A DNA stretch of 64,000 bases from Catenulispora acidiphila DSM 44928 (GTDB taxonomy: Bacteria; Actinomycetota; Actinomycetes; Streptomycetales; Catenulisporaceae). Shown piece by piece: positions 24,898-32,608 of the stretch (the stretch's first letter is position 1; each line of letters begins with the position of its first letter). The notes under the pieces were generated by a model that did no database searches, was not told where the DNA came from, and saw only the letters and a list, made by a program, of their open reading frames with translations. A program made the position numbers and the translations under genes. The stretch spans positions 4,960,001 through 5,024,000 of the forward strand of contig NC_013131.1 in the NCBI RefSeq assembly GCF_000024025.1, given 5' to 3'.

Positions 24898-26868
24898 ATG
24901 GCTTTGCCCTCGCCGAACCTCGACGACCGCCGGTTCCAGCAGTTCGTGGACGACGCCAAGCGGTACGTCCAACAGCGCTGCCCGGAGTGGACCGACCACA
25001 ACGTCTCCGACCCCGGCGTGACGCTCATCGAGGCCGTGGCCTACATGGCCGACCAGCTGGTCTACCGGCTCAACCGGGTCCCGGACAAGAACTACCTGGC
25101 GTTCCTGGACCTGTTGGGGATCAACAGGTTCCCGCCGGCGCCGGCGCGCGCCGACGTCACCTTCCGGCTCTCCGCGCCGCAGCCGAACACGGTGCTGGTC
25201 CCGGCCGGCTCGCAGATCGCGACCCTGCGCACCGAGTCCGAGGAGGCGCTGGTCTTCAGCTCCGGCGAGCCGCTGCGGATCGTGCCGTGCTCGCTGACCG
25301 CCGTGGTGGTGCAGAACAACGGCGCGAGCCCGACCGACCGGACCGTGGACGTGCTCGACGGCAAGGACGTGCCGGCGTTCTCCCCGGCTCCGGCACCCGG
25401 CGACGCGCTGTACTTCGGGCTGTCCTCGCCGGTGCCCTCCTGCGTGGCGGTGCTGCGGCTGAGCAGCCAGGTCGACGGCGTCGGCGTGGACCCGCGCCAG
25501 CCGCCGCTGGTCTGGGAGGCGTGGTCGGCGGACGGCTGGATGGCCTGCGAGGTGGACTCCGACGAGACCGGCGGTCTGAACCGGCCCGGCGACGTCTCCC
25601 TGCACGTCCCCTCGCGGCACATCGTCTCGCGCCTGGCCGGGATCGAGGCGGCCTGGCTGCGCTGCCGGGTCCTGGAGCCGCGCGCGGCGCAGCCCTTTTA
25701 CGCGGTGAGCCCGAGCCTGCGCGGAGCCTCGGCGCGCACGATGGGCGGCACGGTCCGCGCCCTGCACTCCGAAGCCGTCCGCGACGAAGAGCTCGGCGAG
25801 TCCTCCGGCGTCGCCGGGCAGCGTTTCCACCTGTCCCGCACGCCGGTCGCGGTCGACGACCCGATGCTCCAGCTCGACACCTCCGACGGCGAGGGCTGGC
25901 AGCGCTGGGAGCTGGTCGACACCTTCGCCGGCTCCGGTCCGGACGACCGGCACTTCCAGCTGGACCCGGTCACCGGCGAGATCGCCTTCGGTCCGGCGCT
26001 GCGTCAGCCGGACGGCAGCGTCCAGCAGTACGGCGCGGTCCCGCTCAAGGGCGTGCGCATCCGGGCCACCGCCTACCGGATCGGCGGCGGCCGGGCCGGC
26101 AACGTGGCGCGCGGTGCTCTCAGTGTCCTGCGAACCTCGATCCCTTACGTCTCGCAGGTGGAGAACCGCGAAGCCGCACGCGGCGGCGTCGACGGCGAAT
26201 CGGTGGCCGAGTCGAAGGTGCGCGCGCCGATCTCGCTGCGCGCGCAGGATCGCGCGGTGACGGTCCGGGACTATGAGGAGCTGACCCGCCGCGCCGCTCC
26301 CGAAGCCGCGCGCATCCACTGCCTGTCGGTGGACGAGAAGACCAAGCTCCACGGCAAGGAAGCCGGGATCGGCGCGGTCCGGCTGCTGGTGGTCCCGCAG
26401 GCGGTCCCGGACGTCGGCGGCTTCCTGCGCTTCGAGCAGCTGGTGCCCGGGGACGAGCTGCTCAGCCGCATCGCCGCCTACCTGGACGACCGGCGCCCGA
26501 TCGGCACCCGGCTGGCCGTCGGACCGCCGTACTACCAGGGCGTCACCGCCGCGGTGACGCTGCACGCCTTCCGCGGCGCCGAGACCGACCAGGTCCGCAC
26601 CGGCGCCGTCAACGCCCTGTATTCCTATCTCGACCCGCTGACCGGCGGACCGACCGGGGAGGGCTGGCCGTTCGGCCGCTCGGTGCACTCCGGGGAGCTG
26701 TACGCGGTGCTGCAGCGCGTCCCCGGCGTGGAGATGGTCGACGAGGTGCGCCTACACCCGGCCGACCCGCTGACCGGCAAGCGCGGCGACTCCGCCGAGC
26801 GGATCGAGCTGGACCCCTCGGCGCTGGTGTTCTCCTACGACCACCGGGTGAAGGTGGTCGGCGGATGA
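24898..26868 (+). CDS. cis11: CIS baseplate protein (gpJ/gp6-like, Cis11-like)
   Basis: A 656-residue baseplate wedge protein. It begins MALPSPNLDDRRFQQFVDDA and has the baseplate-J motif YVQQRCPEWTDHNVSDPGVTL, then EAVAYMADQLVYRLNRVPDKNY. The centre is large and beta-rich; the C-terminal part has RAVTVRDYEELTRRAAPEAA and RPIGTRLAVGPPYYQGV, the gpJ core. The ATG at 24898 is one base after the gp25 gene stop. The same frame is open upstream to 24463, but that overlaps gp25 in another frame and is discarded. Confidence 0.93.
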   Translation: MALPSPNLDDRRFQQFVDDAKRYVQQRCPEWTDHNVSDPGVTLIEAVAYMADQLVYRLNRVPDKNYLAFLDLLGINRFPPAPARADVTFRLSAPQPNTVLVPAGSQIATLRTESEEALVFSSGEPLRIVPCSLTAVVVQNNGASPTDRTVDVLDGKDVPAFSPAPAPGDALYFGLSSPVPSCVAVLRLSSQVDGVGVDPRQPPLVWEAWSADGWMACEVDSDETGGLNRPGDVSLHVPSRHIVSRLAGIEAAWLRCRVLEPRAAQPFYAVSPSLRGASARTMGGTVRALHSEAVRDEELGESSGVAGQRFHLSRTPVAVDDPMLQLDTSDGEGWQRWELVDTFAGSGPDDRHFQLDPVTGEIAFGPALRQPDGSVQQYGAVPLKGVRIRATAYRIGGGRAGNVARGALSVLRTSIPYVSQVENREAARGGVDGESVAESKVRAPISLRAQDRAVTVRDYEELTRRAAPEAARIHCLSVDEKTKLHGKEAGIGAVRLLVVPQAVPDVGGFLRFEQLVPGDELLSRIAAYLDDRRPIGTRLAVGPPYYQGVTAAVTLHAFRGAETDQVRTGAVNALYSYLDPLTGGPTGEGWPFGRSVHSGELYAVLQRVPGVEMVDEVRLHPADPLTGKRGDSAERIELDPSALVFSYDHRVKVVGG

Positions 26869-27404
26869 GGGGCGCGGCCGACGGGCTCGGCAGCCCGTTC
26901 CCGCTCGGCGAGCAGCTGCCGAGCGTCTACGCCGACGACGATTTCGCGCAGCGTTTCGTCGGCGGTCTGGACGACCTGTTCGCGCCGATGTTCTCGGTGC
27001 TGGACAACCTTTCGGCCTACCTGCGGCCCGAGCTGGCGCCGCCGGACTTCGTGTCCTGGCTCGGCGGCTGGGTCGGCGCGGAGCTGTCCGGGGACGAGTC
27101 CGACCCGGACCTGCGCGCCGCGGTGTCCGGCGCGGCCGGGCTGCACCGCTATCGCGGGACCGTGCACGGCCTGGCCGAAGCCGTCCGCCTCGGGTTCGGC
27201 ATCGAGCCGACCATCGTGGAGAGCGGGGGCATGTCCTGGTCGGCGCGTCCGCTCGGGCCGTTGCCGGGGGAGCCCGAGCCGGCTTTGCAGGTCCGGCTCA
27301 CCAAGGCCCAGGCCAGCTCGGTCGATCTGGCTCGCCTGCAGGCCCTGGTGGCCGCGGTGCGGCCGGCGCACGTCCCGTACTCCGTTGTCGTCGAAGAATC
27401 CTGA
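26865..27404 (+). CDS. CIS baseplate protein (phage tail protein I-like, Cis12-like)
   Basis: A 179-residue protein with an ATGA overlap to the previous gene. The sequence LGEQLPSVYADDDFAQRFVG, then APPDFVSWLGGWVGAEL and AAGLHRYRGTVHGLAEAVRL is typical of the gpI/P2-like tail protein family that forms the wedge with gpJ. Its C-terminal 45 residues form a short beta/alpha end. In fibre-bearing systems this region leads to fibre attachment; here no fibre gene follows. Confidence 0.9.
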   Translation: MRGAADGLGSPFPLGEQLPSVYADDDFAQRFVGGLDDLFAPMFSVLDNLSAYLRPELAPPDFVSWLGGWVGAELSGDESDPDLRAAVSGAAGLHRYRGTVHGLAEAVRLGFGIEPTIVESGGMSWSARPLGPLPGEPEPALQVRLTKAQASSVDLARLQALVAAVRPAHVPYSVVVEES

Positions 27405-27423
27405 AAGGTAGCGTTACGCGCCG

Positions 27424-28758
27424 ATGTCCACCGATCTCAGTGAGCTGACCTGCCCCGACTGCGGTGCGCGCGAGCAGCGGGAAGCCTTCTGCGACAGCTG
27501 CGGGGCGGCACTGACCCGGGCCAAGCCGGCCGTGGTCGGCGCCGGGGCGCCGGCGGCTTTCGAGGAGTCGCCGTCCGGGGAAAGTGCGGGGAGCGCAGGG
27601 AACACAGGCAGCACAGGGAGCGCCGAGAGCGCAGCCGGCGTGGCGGCGATTCCGTCGGCGCGCTCCGGCGAGGCAGCGGCTCCGGCTTCGACCGCCGAGC
27701 ACGATTCCGCGCGCGCTCCCGGGCTCCACCTCGTCGTCGACGAGGCGGACACCGTGCCGCTGGACGAGGTCGCGCGGGCCGAGGCGGAGCGCCGAGAACT
27801 CGCCGAGGCCGCCGCCGAGCGCGCTGAACAAGCCGAGAAAGCCGAACGAGCCGAGCGCGCCGAACGCGCCCGCGCCCTGCTGGTCCCGGTCGCCGACCAG
27901 ACCGAGCCGCCGCCCGGCATCGTCCCGGTCCTGCCCGGCAAGCCCGACCCCATCGCCCCGCAGCGCAAGAACGCCGAGGCGCTGGAAGCCCTCGACGCAG
28001 GCATCGAATGTCAGTGGTGTGCCACCCGCAACCCGCCGGAGCGGCACTTCTGCCGGCGCTGCGGCCAGCGCCTGGCCTACGCGCCGGTGGAGGCGCGCCG
28101 TCCGTCGTGGTGGCGCCGCGTGTTCTTCTTCTGGCGCAACCGGCCGCTGCCCTTCGCCGGCCAGCGCCCCCGGCTGCGGCGCGGTCCGGGGCAGGCGATC
28201 CGCCCGGTGGTGTGGGCGATCGTGGTGGTAGTTGTGATCGTCGTCGTGGTCCAGGAGTATTCGCCGGTCTCCAAGAACGTCCGCGACCACTTCGCCAAGC
28301 CGAACGAGATCTCCAACTGGACCATCGGCGCGTCCCACGAGGATCCCAACCACAAGGCCAAGCTCCTGCACGACACCTACTCCGACACCTGGTGGGGCAG
28401 CGGGTTCTCGCCGCAGAACACGAACGGCGCGAGCGTGACCGTCACCTTCTCCCAGCCGGCGAACCTGCTGGACCTGGGGATCACGCCGGGCGCCGGCACC
28501 GCCGCGGACACCTTCGGCGCGCAGGGATCGCCGGAGACCATCGAGGCCGAGCTGATCCCGATCCCCGGCAAGGGCGCGCCGATCAAGAAGACGTTCACCC
28601 TCGACGACCAGCCCGGTTTCCAGAAGGTCCAGCTGCGCGGCGACGACATCCGCCAGGTGGTGCTGACCATCACCTCCTCCTACCCGCCCACCGCCGCCGA
28701 CCCCGCCAAGGCGGTGGAGACGGCCGTCACCGAGTTGGAGTTCTACACGCGCCACTGA
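27424..28758 (+). CDS. Zinc-ribbon/single-pass membrane protein, CisA-like
   Basis: A 444-residue protein. Residues 8-28 are a zinc ribbon (CPDCGAREQREAFCDSCG). A disordered, charged region follows (Ala/Glu/Arg-rich coiled stretch about 115-160), then a second zinc ribbon at about 197-216 (CQWCATRNPPERHFCRRCG). A basic, Trp-rich segment leads to one membrane helix (about 259-278, VVVVVVIVVVV), and an external beta-sandwich ends the protein (about 285-444; ISNWTIGASHEDPNHKAK, TAVTELEFYTRH), resembling a discoidin/NADase-type glycan-binding fold. The order matches CisA, which tethers Streptomyces CIS to the membrane for firing (from memory). Position inside the CIS operon supports this. Confidence 0.82.
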   Translation: MSTDLSELTCPDCGAREQREAFCDSCGAALTRAKPAVVGAGAPAAFEESPSGESAGSAGNTGSTGSAESAAGVAAIPSARSGEAAAPASTAEHDSARAPGLHLVVDEADTVPLDEVARAEAERRELAEAAAERAEQAEKAERAERAERARALLVPVADQTEPPPGIVPVLPGKPDPIAPQRKNAEALEALDAGIECQWCATRNPPERHFCRRCGQRLAYAPVEARRPSWWRRVFFFWRNRPLPFAGQRPRLRRGPGQAIRPVVWAIVVVVVIVVVVQEYSPVSKNVRDHFAKPNEISNWTIGASHEDPNHKAKLLHDTYSDTWWGSGFSPQNTNGASVTVTFSQPANLLDLGITPGAGTAADTFGAQGSPETIEAELIPIPGKGAPIKKTFTLDDQPGFQKVQLRGDDIRQVVLTITSSYPPTAADPAKAVETAVTELEFYTRH

Positions 28759-29016
28759 CGATCCCGGCGGCGCCCCGCCGATAGGCCGTCGTCCCCAGCA
28801 ACCTCATAATTCTCATCATCCGCCCGGACTGTCCGCTCACGTCCTCCGTGCCTGGTCGTCAGTGATCAAGGTACGGATGCCGGCGTGGGCGTTCCCGTGG
28901 TGTTCCGTTGAGGTCCGTTGGTTTCGCACCCGGTGCCGTGATGTCCTTGCGGGCGGCGGCAGCAGCCGCCCCGGCTTCGGCGAACCTGGCCGGCGAGGGT
29001 GAGGGGGGACAGTCCT

Positions 29017-29643
29017 GTGCGACGTGTCCAGACCGTGGTGATGGCCGCCGATCCGGTGCTGCGCGCCGGCATCGTCAACCTTCTCGACCGCCGCAGCGAG
29101 ATCGAGCTGCTGGCCGAGGACGGCCCGGGCCGCGACCCGCTGATCGTGATGTGCGCCGACGACGCCGCCGAGCTGTTGGAGGCCGGACCGCAGGCGGCGC
29201 CCAAGCCCGCGTACACCGTGCTCGTGGTGAGCCGGATGAACAAGGCGCAGCTGTTGGAAGTGGTCGAACTCGGGGTGACCGCCGTGGTCTGGCGCCGCGA
29301 GGCGACCGCCGACCGGCTGGTGCGCGCCGTCCAGCTGGTCGACCGGGGCGCCGGCGACCTGCCCGCGGACCTGCTCGGCGGGCTGCTCGGCGAGGTCGGC
29401 CGGGCCCGGCGGGCACGCGGCGCCGGGACCGAGCCGCTGCCGATGGGGCTGTCCAGCCGCGAGGTGGACGTCATCCGGCTGGTCTCCGAGGGCATGGAGA
29501 CCAAGGAGATAGCGGCGAAGCTCTGCTATTCCGAACGCACCATCAAAGGCGTGCTGCACGACGTGATGACGCGGCTGGAGTTGCGCAACCGGGCGCACGT
29601 CGTCGCGCACGCGGCCCGCGAGGGCTACCTGCGCTGGACCTGA
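29017..29643 (+). CDS. LuxR/NarL-type regulator in the CIS locus
   Basis: A 208-residue protein from the GTG at 29017, chosen for AGGGGGGA 7 bases upstream (another GTG is at 28999). Residues 1-125 resemble a receiver-like fold (TVVMAADPVLRAGIVNLLDR) but I see no convincing phosphoacceptor aspartate; the third strand reads PLIVMCADDAAELL. The C-terminal HTH is standard (GLSSREVDVIRLVSEGMETK, EIAAKLCYSERTIKGVLHDV). Such orphan regulators occur in Streptomyces CIS loci. Control of the CIS operon by a signal other than phosphorylation is likely (inference). The 258-base spacer before it (28759-29016) shows no other gene. Confidence 0.87.
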   Translation: MRRVQTVVMAADPVLRAGIVNLLDRRSEIELLAEDGPGRDPLIVMCADDAAELLEAGPQAAPKPAYTVLVVSRMNKAQLLEVVELGVTAVVWRREATADRLVRAVQLVDRGAGDLPADLLGGLLGEVGRARRARGAGTEPLPMGLSSREVDVIRLVSEGMETKEIAAKLCYSERTIKGVLHDVMTRLELRNRAHVVAHAAREGYLRWT

Positions 29644-29807
29644 GGGCGCCGCGTGCTGCCCGTCCGGACATCGCGCAGTGCCCGGCACGCCGTACCGGCG
29701 CACCTGGCAGCCGCGCGGAGCGGGCACGACGATGAATTGGCTGTGCCCGCCGTATCGGCGGAGCCCGTCCCGGCCCGGCGGCGGCAGAGAGTGGAAGAGA
29801 ACCGAGT

Positions 29808-30434
29808 TTGATCCCCGAAATCGACGAGGCGCTGCGCAGCCTGCTGCGATCCGCCCTGCCCGACAAGGGCGTGGACATCGCCTTCGACGCCCCGACCCGG
29901 GATTGGGCCGCGCGTCGGAACACCCCCACGGTCGACGCCTACCTCTATGACATCCGCGAAGACCTCACCCGGCGCGAGCGCGGCGTCGTGGCGATCCGGG
30001 ACGAGCGGGGCATCGTGGTGCGCCGTCGCCAGCCGCCACGCTATTTCCGGCTTTCCTACCTGGTGACCGCCTGGACCAAGCGCGCCGAGGACGAACACCG
30101 GCTGCTGGCCGTGGTGCTCGGCTGCCTGCTCACCCACGACTCGCTGCCCATCCCCGATGGCCCGGGACAACTGTCCGCACTCGGATTGCAGATCCCGATG
30201 ACCGCAGCCACTCCGCCGCAGGAGTCGCGCTCCATCGCCGACATCTGGTCGGCGCTCGGCGGCGACCTCAAGCCCTCCCTGGACCTGGTGATCACCGCGC
30301 CGTTCCCGGTGGGCCCGGAGTTCCCGGTCGGGCCGGCGGTCACCGAGGGCGCCGGGGTGCGCAGCCACCGGCTCGACGAGCCGGAGGCCGAGGCGCCGCT
30401 GCGGCTGCGCCGCTACGGGAAGATCGAGCGGTGA
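29808..30434 (+). CDS. cis16: DUF4255 protein, CIS sheath/tube cap (Cis16-like, Pvc16 N-terminal family)
   Basis: A 208-residue protein from a TTG at 29808 with GGAAGAGA 8 bases upstream. The sequence IPEIDEALRSLLRSALPDKG, TPTVDAYLYDIREDLTRRER and PRYFRLSYLVTAWTKRAEDE is the DUF4255 signature. In Afp, PVC and related CIS this protein closes the distal end of the tube and sheath. It overlaps the ATPase gene (GTGA), as in many CIS. Confidence 0.92.
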   Translation: MIPEIDEALRSLLRSALPDKGVDIAFDAPTRDWAARRNTPTVDAYLYDIREDLTRRERGVVAIRDERGIVVRRRQPPRYFRLSYLVTAWTKRAEDEHRLLAVVLGCLLTHDSLPIPDGPGQLSALGLQIPMTAATPPQESRSIADIWSALGGDLKPSLDLVITAPFPVGPEFPVGPAVTEGAGVRSHRLDEPEAEAPLRLRRYGKIER

Positions 30435-32494
30435 ACGCCGAGGCCAAGGCCGCGCGGCACTGCCTGGATCTGCTGGCCGAGCAAGTCAGGATCCTGGTCG
30501 ACGTGCGCTCGGCGGTCGACCCCAGCGCCGAGGATCCGTTGCGGGGCTTGCGTTTGTCGGCCGACCAGGTCGGCTGGCTGCTGGAGGCCGGAAGCCTCGA
30601 TCCGACGCGCTCGGGCGGCGCGCTGGCTGCTCTGGACGATTTCGAGGCGGACGGGGATTTGATTCCGGCGGCTGAGGGATGGCCGCGCTTGGCTGAGCTG
30701 GCCGAGACTTTTGAGCTGACGCCACTGGATGTGGCGGTGTTGGTGCTGGCACTGGCGCCGGACGTGGACCGGGTCTTCGAGTCCTGTTACGGCTACCTGA
30801 ACGACGACGTGACGCGGCGGCGCGCGACCGTCGGACTGGCGCTGGACTTGTCCGGCCGCGAGGCCTGGGATCCGGTGGCACGCGCTCGCTTTTCTGCCGG
30901 AGCGCCGTTGGTGTCCGGCGGTCTGCTGGAGCTGGAAGACGCCGATCAGCCGCTGCTGTCGCGGACTCTGCGAGTGCCGGACCGCGTGGTGGCTCATTTG
31001 CTGGGTGATGACACGCCGGACGACGTCCTGCACGGCTTGACTCAGGCTATTGATTCTTTCGCTGAGGCGCCCGACGCCGCGACCCTCGCCGAAGTCGAGC
31101 GGCGCCCCGGCTTGGTGGAGCTGCTGCGTGCCGGACCGACGCTGATCCAGTTGCGTGAGCAGCGTAAAGGCAGCGCGGACGCGGTCGCCTTGGCGCTGTT
31201 CGCCGCCGCGGGTCGTCCCGCGCTGCGGATCACGCTGACCGAGAAGGTGCTGGCGCGCGCCGACCAGATCGTTCCCGCCCTGATTCGCGAAGCCCGGCTG
31301 CGCCGCGCGGGCTTGGTGGTGCTCCTGCCCGAGCCGGTGGATCCCGGACCGCTGTGCACCGATCAGGTCCCGGTCCTGCTGGTCGGTGAGGCGCGGCGGG
31401 AGTCCGGCGGCTGGCCGGTGCGTCCGCTGGTGGTGGACGTCGAGTCCCCGGCAGGCGGCTCGCCGGAGTGGATCGCGCGCTGGCGTTCGGAGCTGGGACC
31501 GCTCGCGCCGGGGACCGATCTGGAGGCGACCGTCGCTCCGTTCCGGTTGACCGCGACCGGTATCGCTCGGGCGGCCGGGACCGCCCGGGCGCTGGCCGCG
31601 CTGGAAGGTCGGCAGCCGGACGAGACCCACATCCGTCGCGCCGCTCGGCAGGAGAACGCCCGAGGTATGGGACCGGGCGTCCGGCACGTGGAACCGGCGG
31701 TCGGCTGGCCGGATCTGGTGCTGCCGGAGACCGAGGGCGCGCGGCTGCGCGAGCTGGTGGACCGGGTTCGCAACCGTGATCGGGTCTTGGGCGCTTGGGG
31801 TCTGCGGACCGGCGGCGGCCGGGGTCGCGGCGTGGCGGCGTTGTTCGCCGGGGAGTCCGGGACCGGCAAGACGCTGGCGGCCGAGGTCGTGGCCGGTGAG
31901 CTGGGACTGGACTTGTACGTGGTCGAACTCAGTGCCCTGGTGGACAAATACGTCGGCGAGACTGAGAAAAACCTGGAGCGGCTGTTCGCCGAGGCCGACC
32001 GGGTGGACGCGGTCATCCTGTTCGACGAGGCCGACGCGGTCTTCGGCAAGCGCTCGGAGACCAAGGACGCGCACGACCGCTACGCCAACATGGAGAGCGC
32101 GTATCTGTTGCAGCGCCTGGAATCCTTCAACGGCGTCGCTCTGCTCACCACCAATCTGCGCGCCAACATCGACGACGCCTTCACCCGCCGCTTCGACCTG
32201 ATCGTCGATTTCCCGTTCCCGGACGCCGCGCTGCGCAAGGCGTTGTGGCAGCGCTGCCTGGCCGGGTCCGTGCCGTTGGAGCCCGACGTCGCCGACGGCT
32301 CCGCGCTGGACGCGGTTGCCGACCGTTTCGAACTCGCCGGTGGCGCCATCCGGGCTGCCGCCACCACCGCCGCGTACTTGGCAGCGGCCGGCGGACGCCG
32401 AGTCGGCGCGGAGGATCTGCTGACCGGGGCGCAGCGGGAGTACCGGAAGATGGGCCGGCTGTCGCAGGAGGACTTGGTGGGCCTCGAATTCTGA
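30431..32494 (+). CDS. cis15: CIS-associated AAA+ ATPase (Cis15-like)
   Basis: A 687-residue protein. The N-terminal half (1-420) is a helical and degenerate AAA-like region without a Walker motif. The C-terminal AAA+ module has Walker A FAGESGTGKTLAAE (about 475), Walker B VILFDEADAVFGKR (about 527), sensor VALLTTNLRANIDDAFTRRF with arginine fingers, and a lid domain. It is a constant part of CIS loci; its role is thought to be in assembly or cargo loading rather than in recycling like ClpV. The GTG start overlaps the DUF4255 stop. Confidence 0.94.
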   Translation: MNAEAKAARHCLDLLAEQVRILVDVRSAVDPSAEDPLRGLRLSADQVGWLLEAGSLDPTRSGGALAALDDFEADGDLIPAAEGWPRLAELAETFELTPLDVAVLVLALAPDVDRVFESCYGYLNDDVTRRRATVGLALDLSGREAWDPVARARFSAGAPLVSGGLLELEDADQPLLSRTLRVPDRVVAHLLGDDTPDDVLHGLTQAIDSFAEAPDAATLAEVERRPGLVELLRAGPTLIQLREQRKGSADAVALALFAAAGRPALRITLTEKVLARADQIVPALIREARLRRAGLVVLLPEPVDPGPLCTDQVPVLLVGEARRESGGWPVRPLVVDVESPAGGSPEWIARWRSELGPLAPGTDLEATVAPFRLTATGIARAAGTARALAALEGRQPDETHIRRAARQENARGMGPGVRHVEPAVGWPDLVLPETEGARLRELVDRVRNRDRVLGAWGLRTGGGRGRGVAALFAGESGTGKTLAAEVVAGELGLDLYVVELSALVDKYVGETEKNLERLFAEADRVDAVILFDEADAVFGKRSETKDAHDRYANMESAYLLQRLESFNGVALLTTNLRANIDDAFTRRFDLIVDFPFPDAALRKALWQRCLAGSVPLEPDVADGSALDAVADRFELAGGAIRAAATTAAYLAAAGGRRVGAEDLLTGAQREYRKMGRLSQEDLVGLEF

Positions 32495-32608
32495 CCGGAG
32501 ACAGCGGTATCAGGAGGCGAACCTCAACGTTCGTGCCGACGGCCGCCGACTCGCGCAACCGTATGAGCATACTGAGATTAGAAGCATCTTTCCTGGACGG
32601 AGCCTCGC

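Noticed and set aside
22464-25028. Minus-strand frame of 854 codons opposite the spike gene
   Set aside because: It is the antisense shadow of well-identified genes, common at high GC; the translation is Gly/Arg/Val/His noise.
24463-26868. An open frame of about 800 codons starting before the gpJ-like gene
   Set aside because: The first 145 codons overlap the gp25-like gene in another frame and read as Arg/Ser/Pro noise; the real protein starts at 24898.
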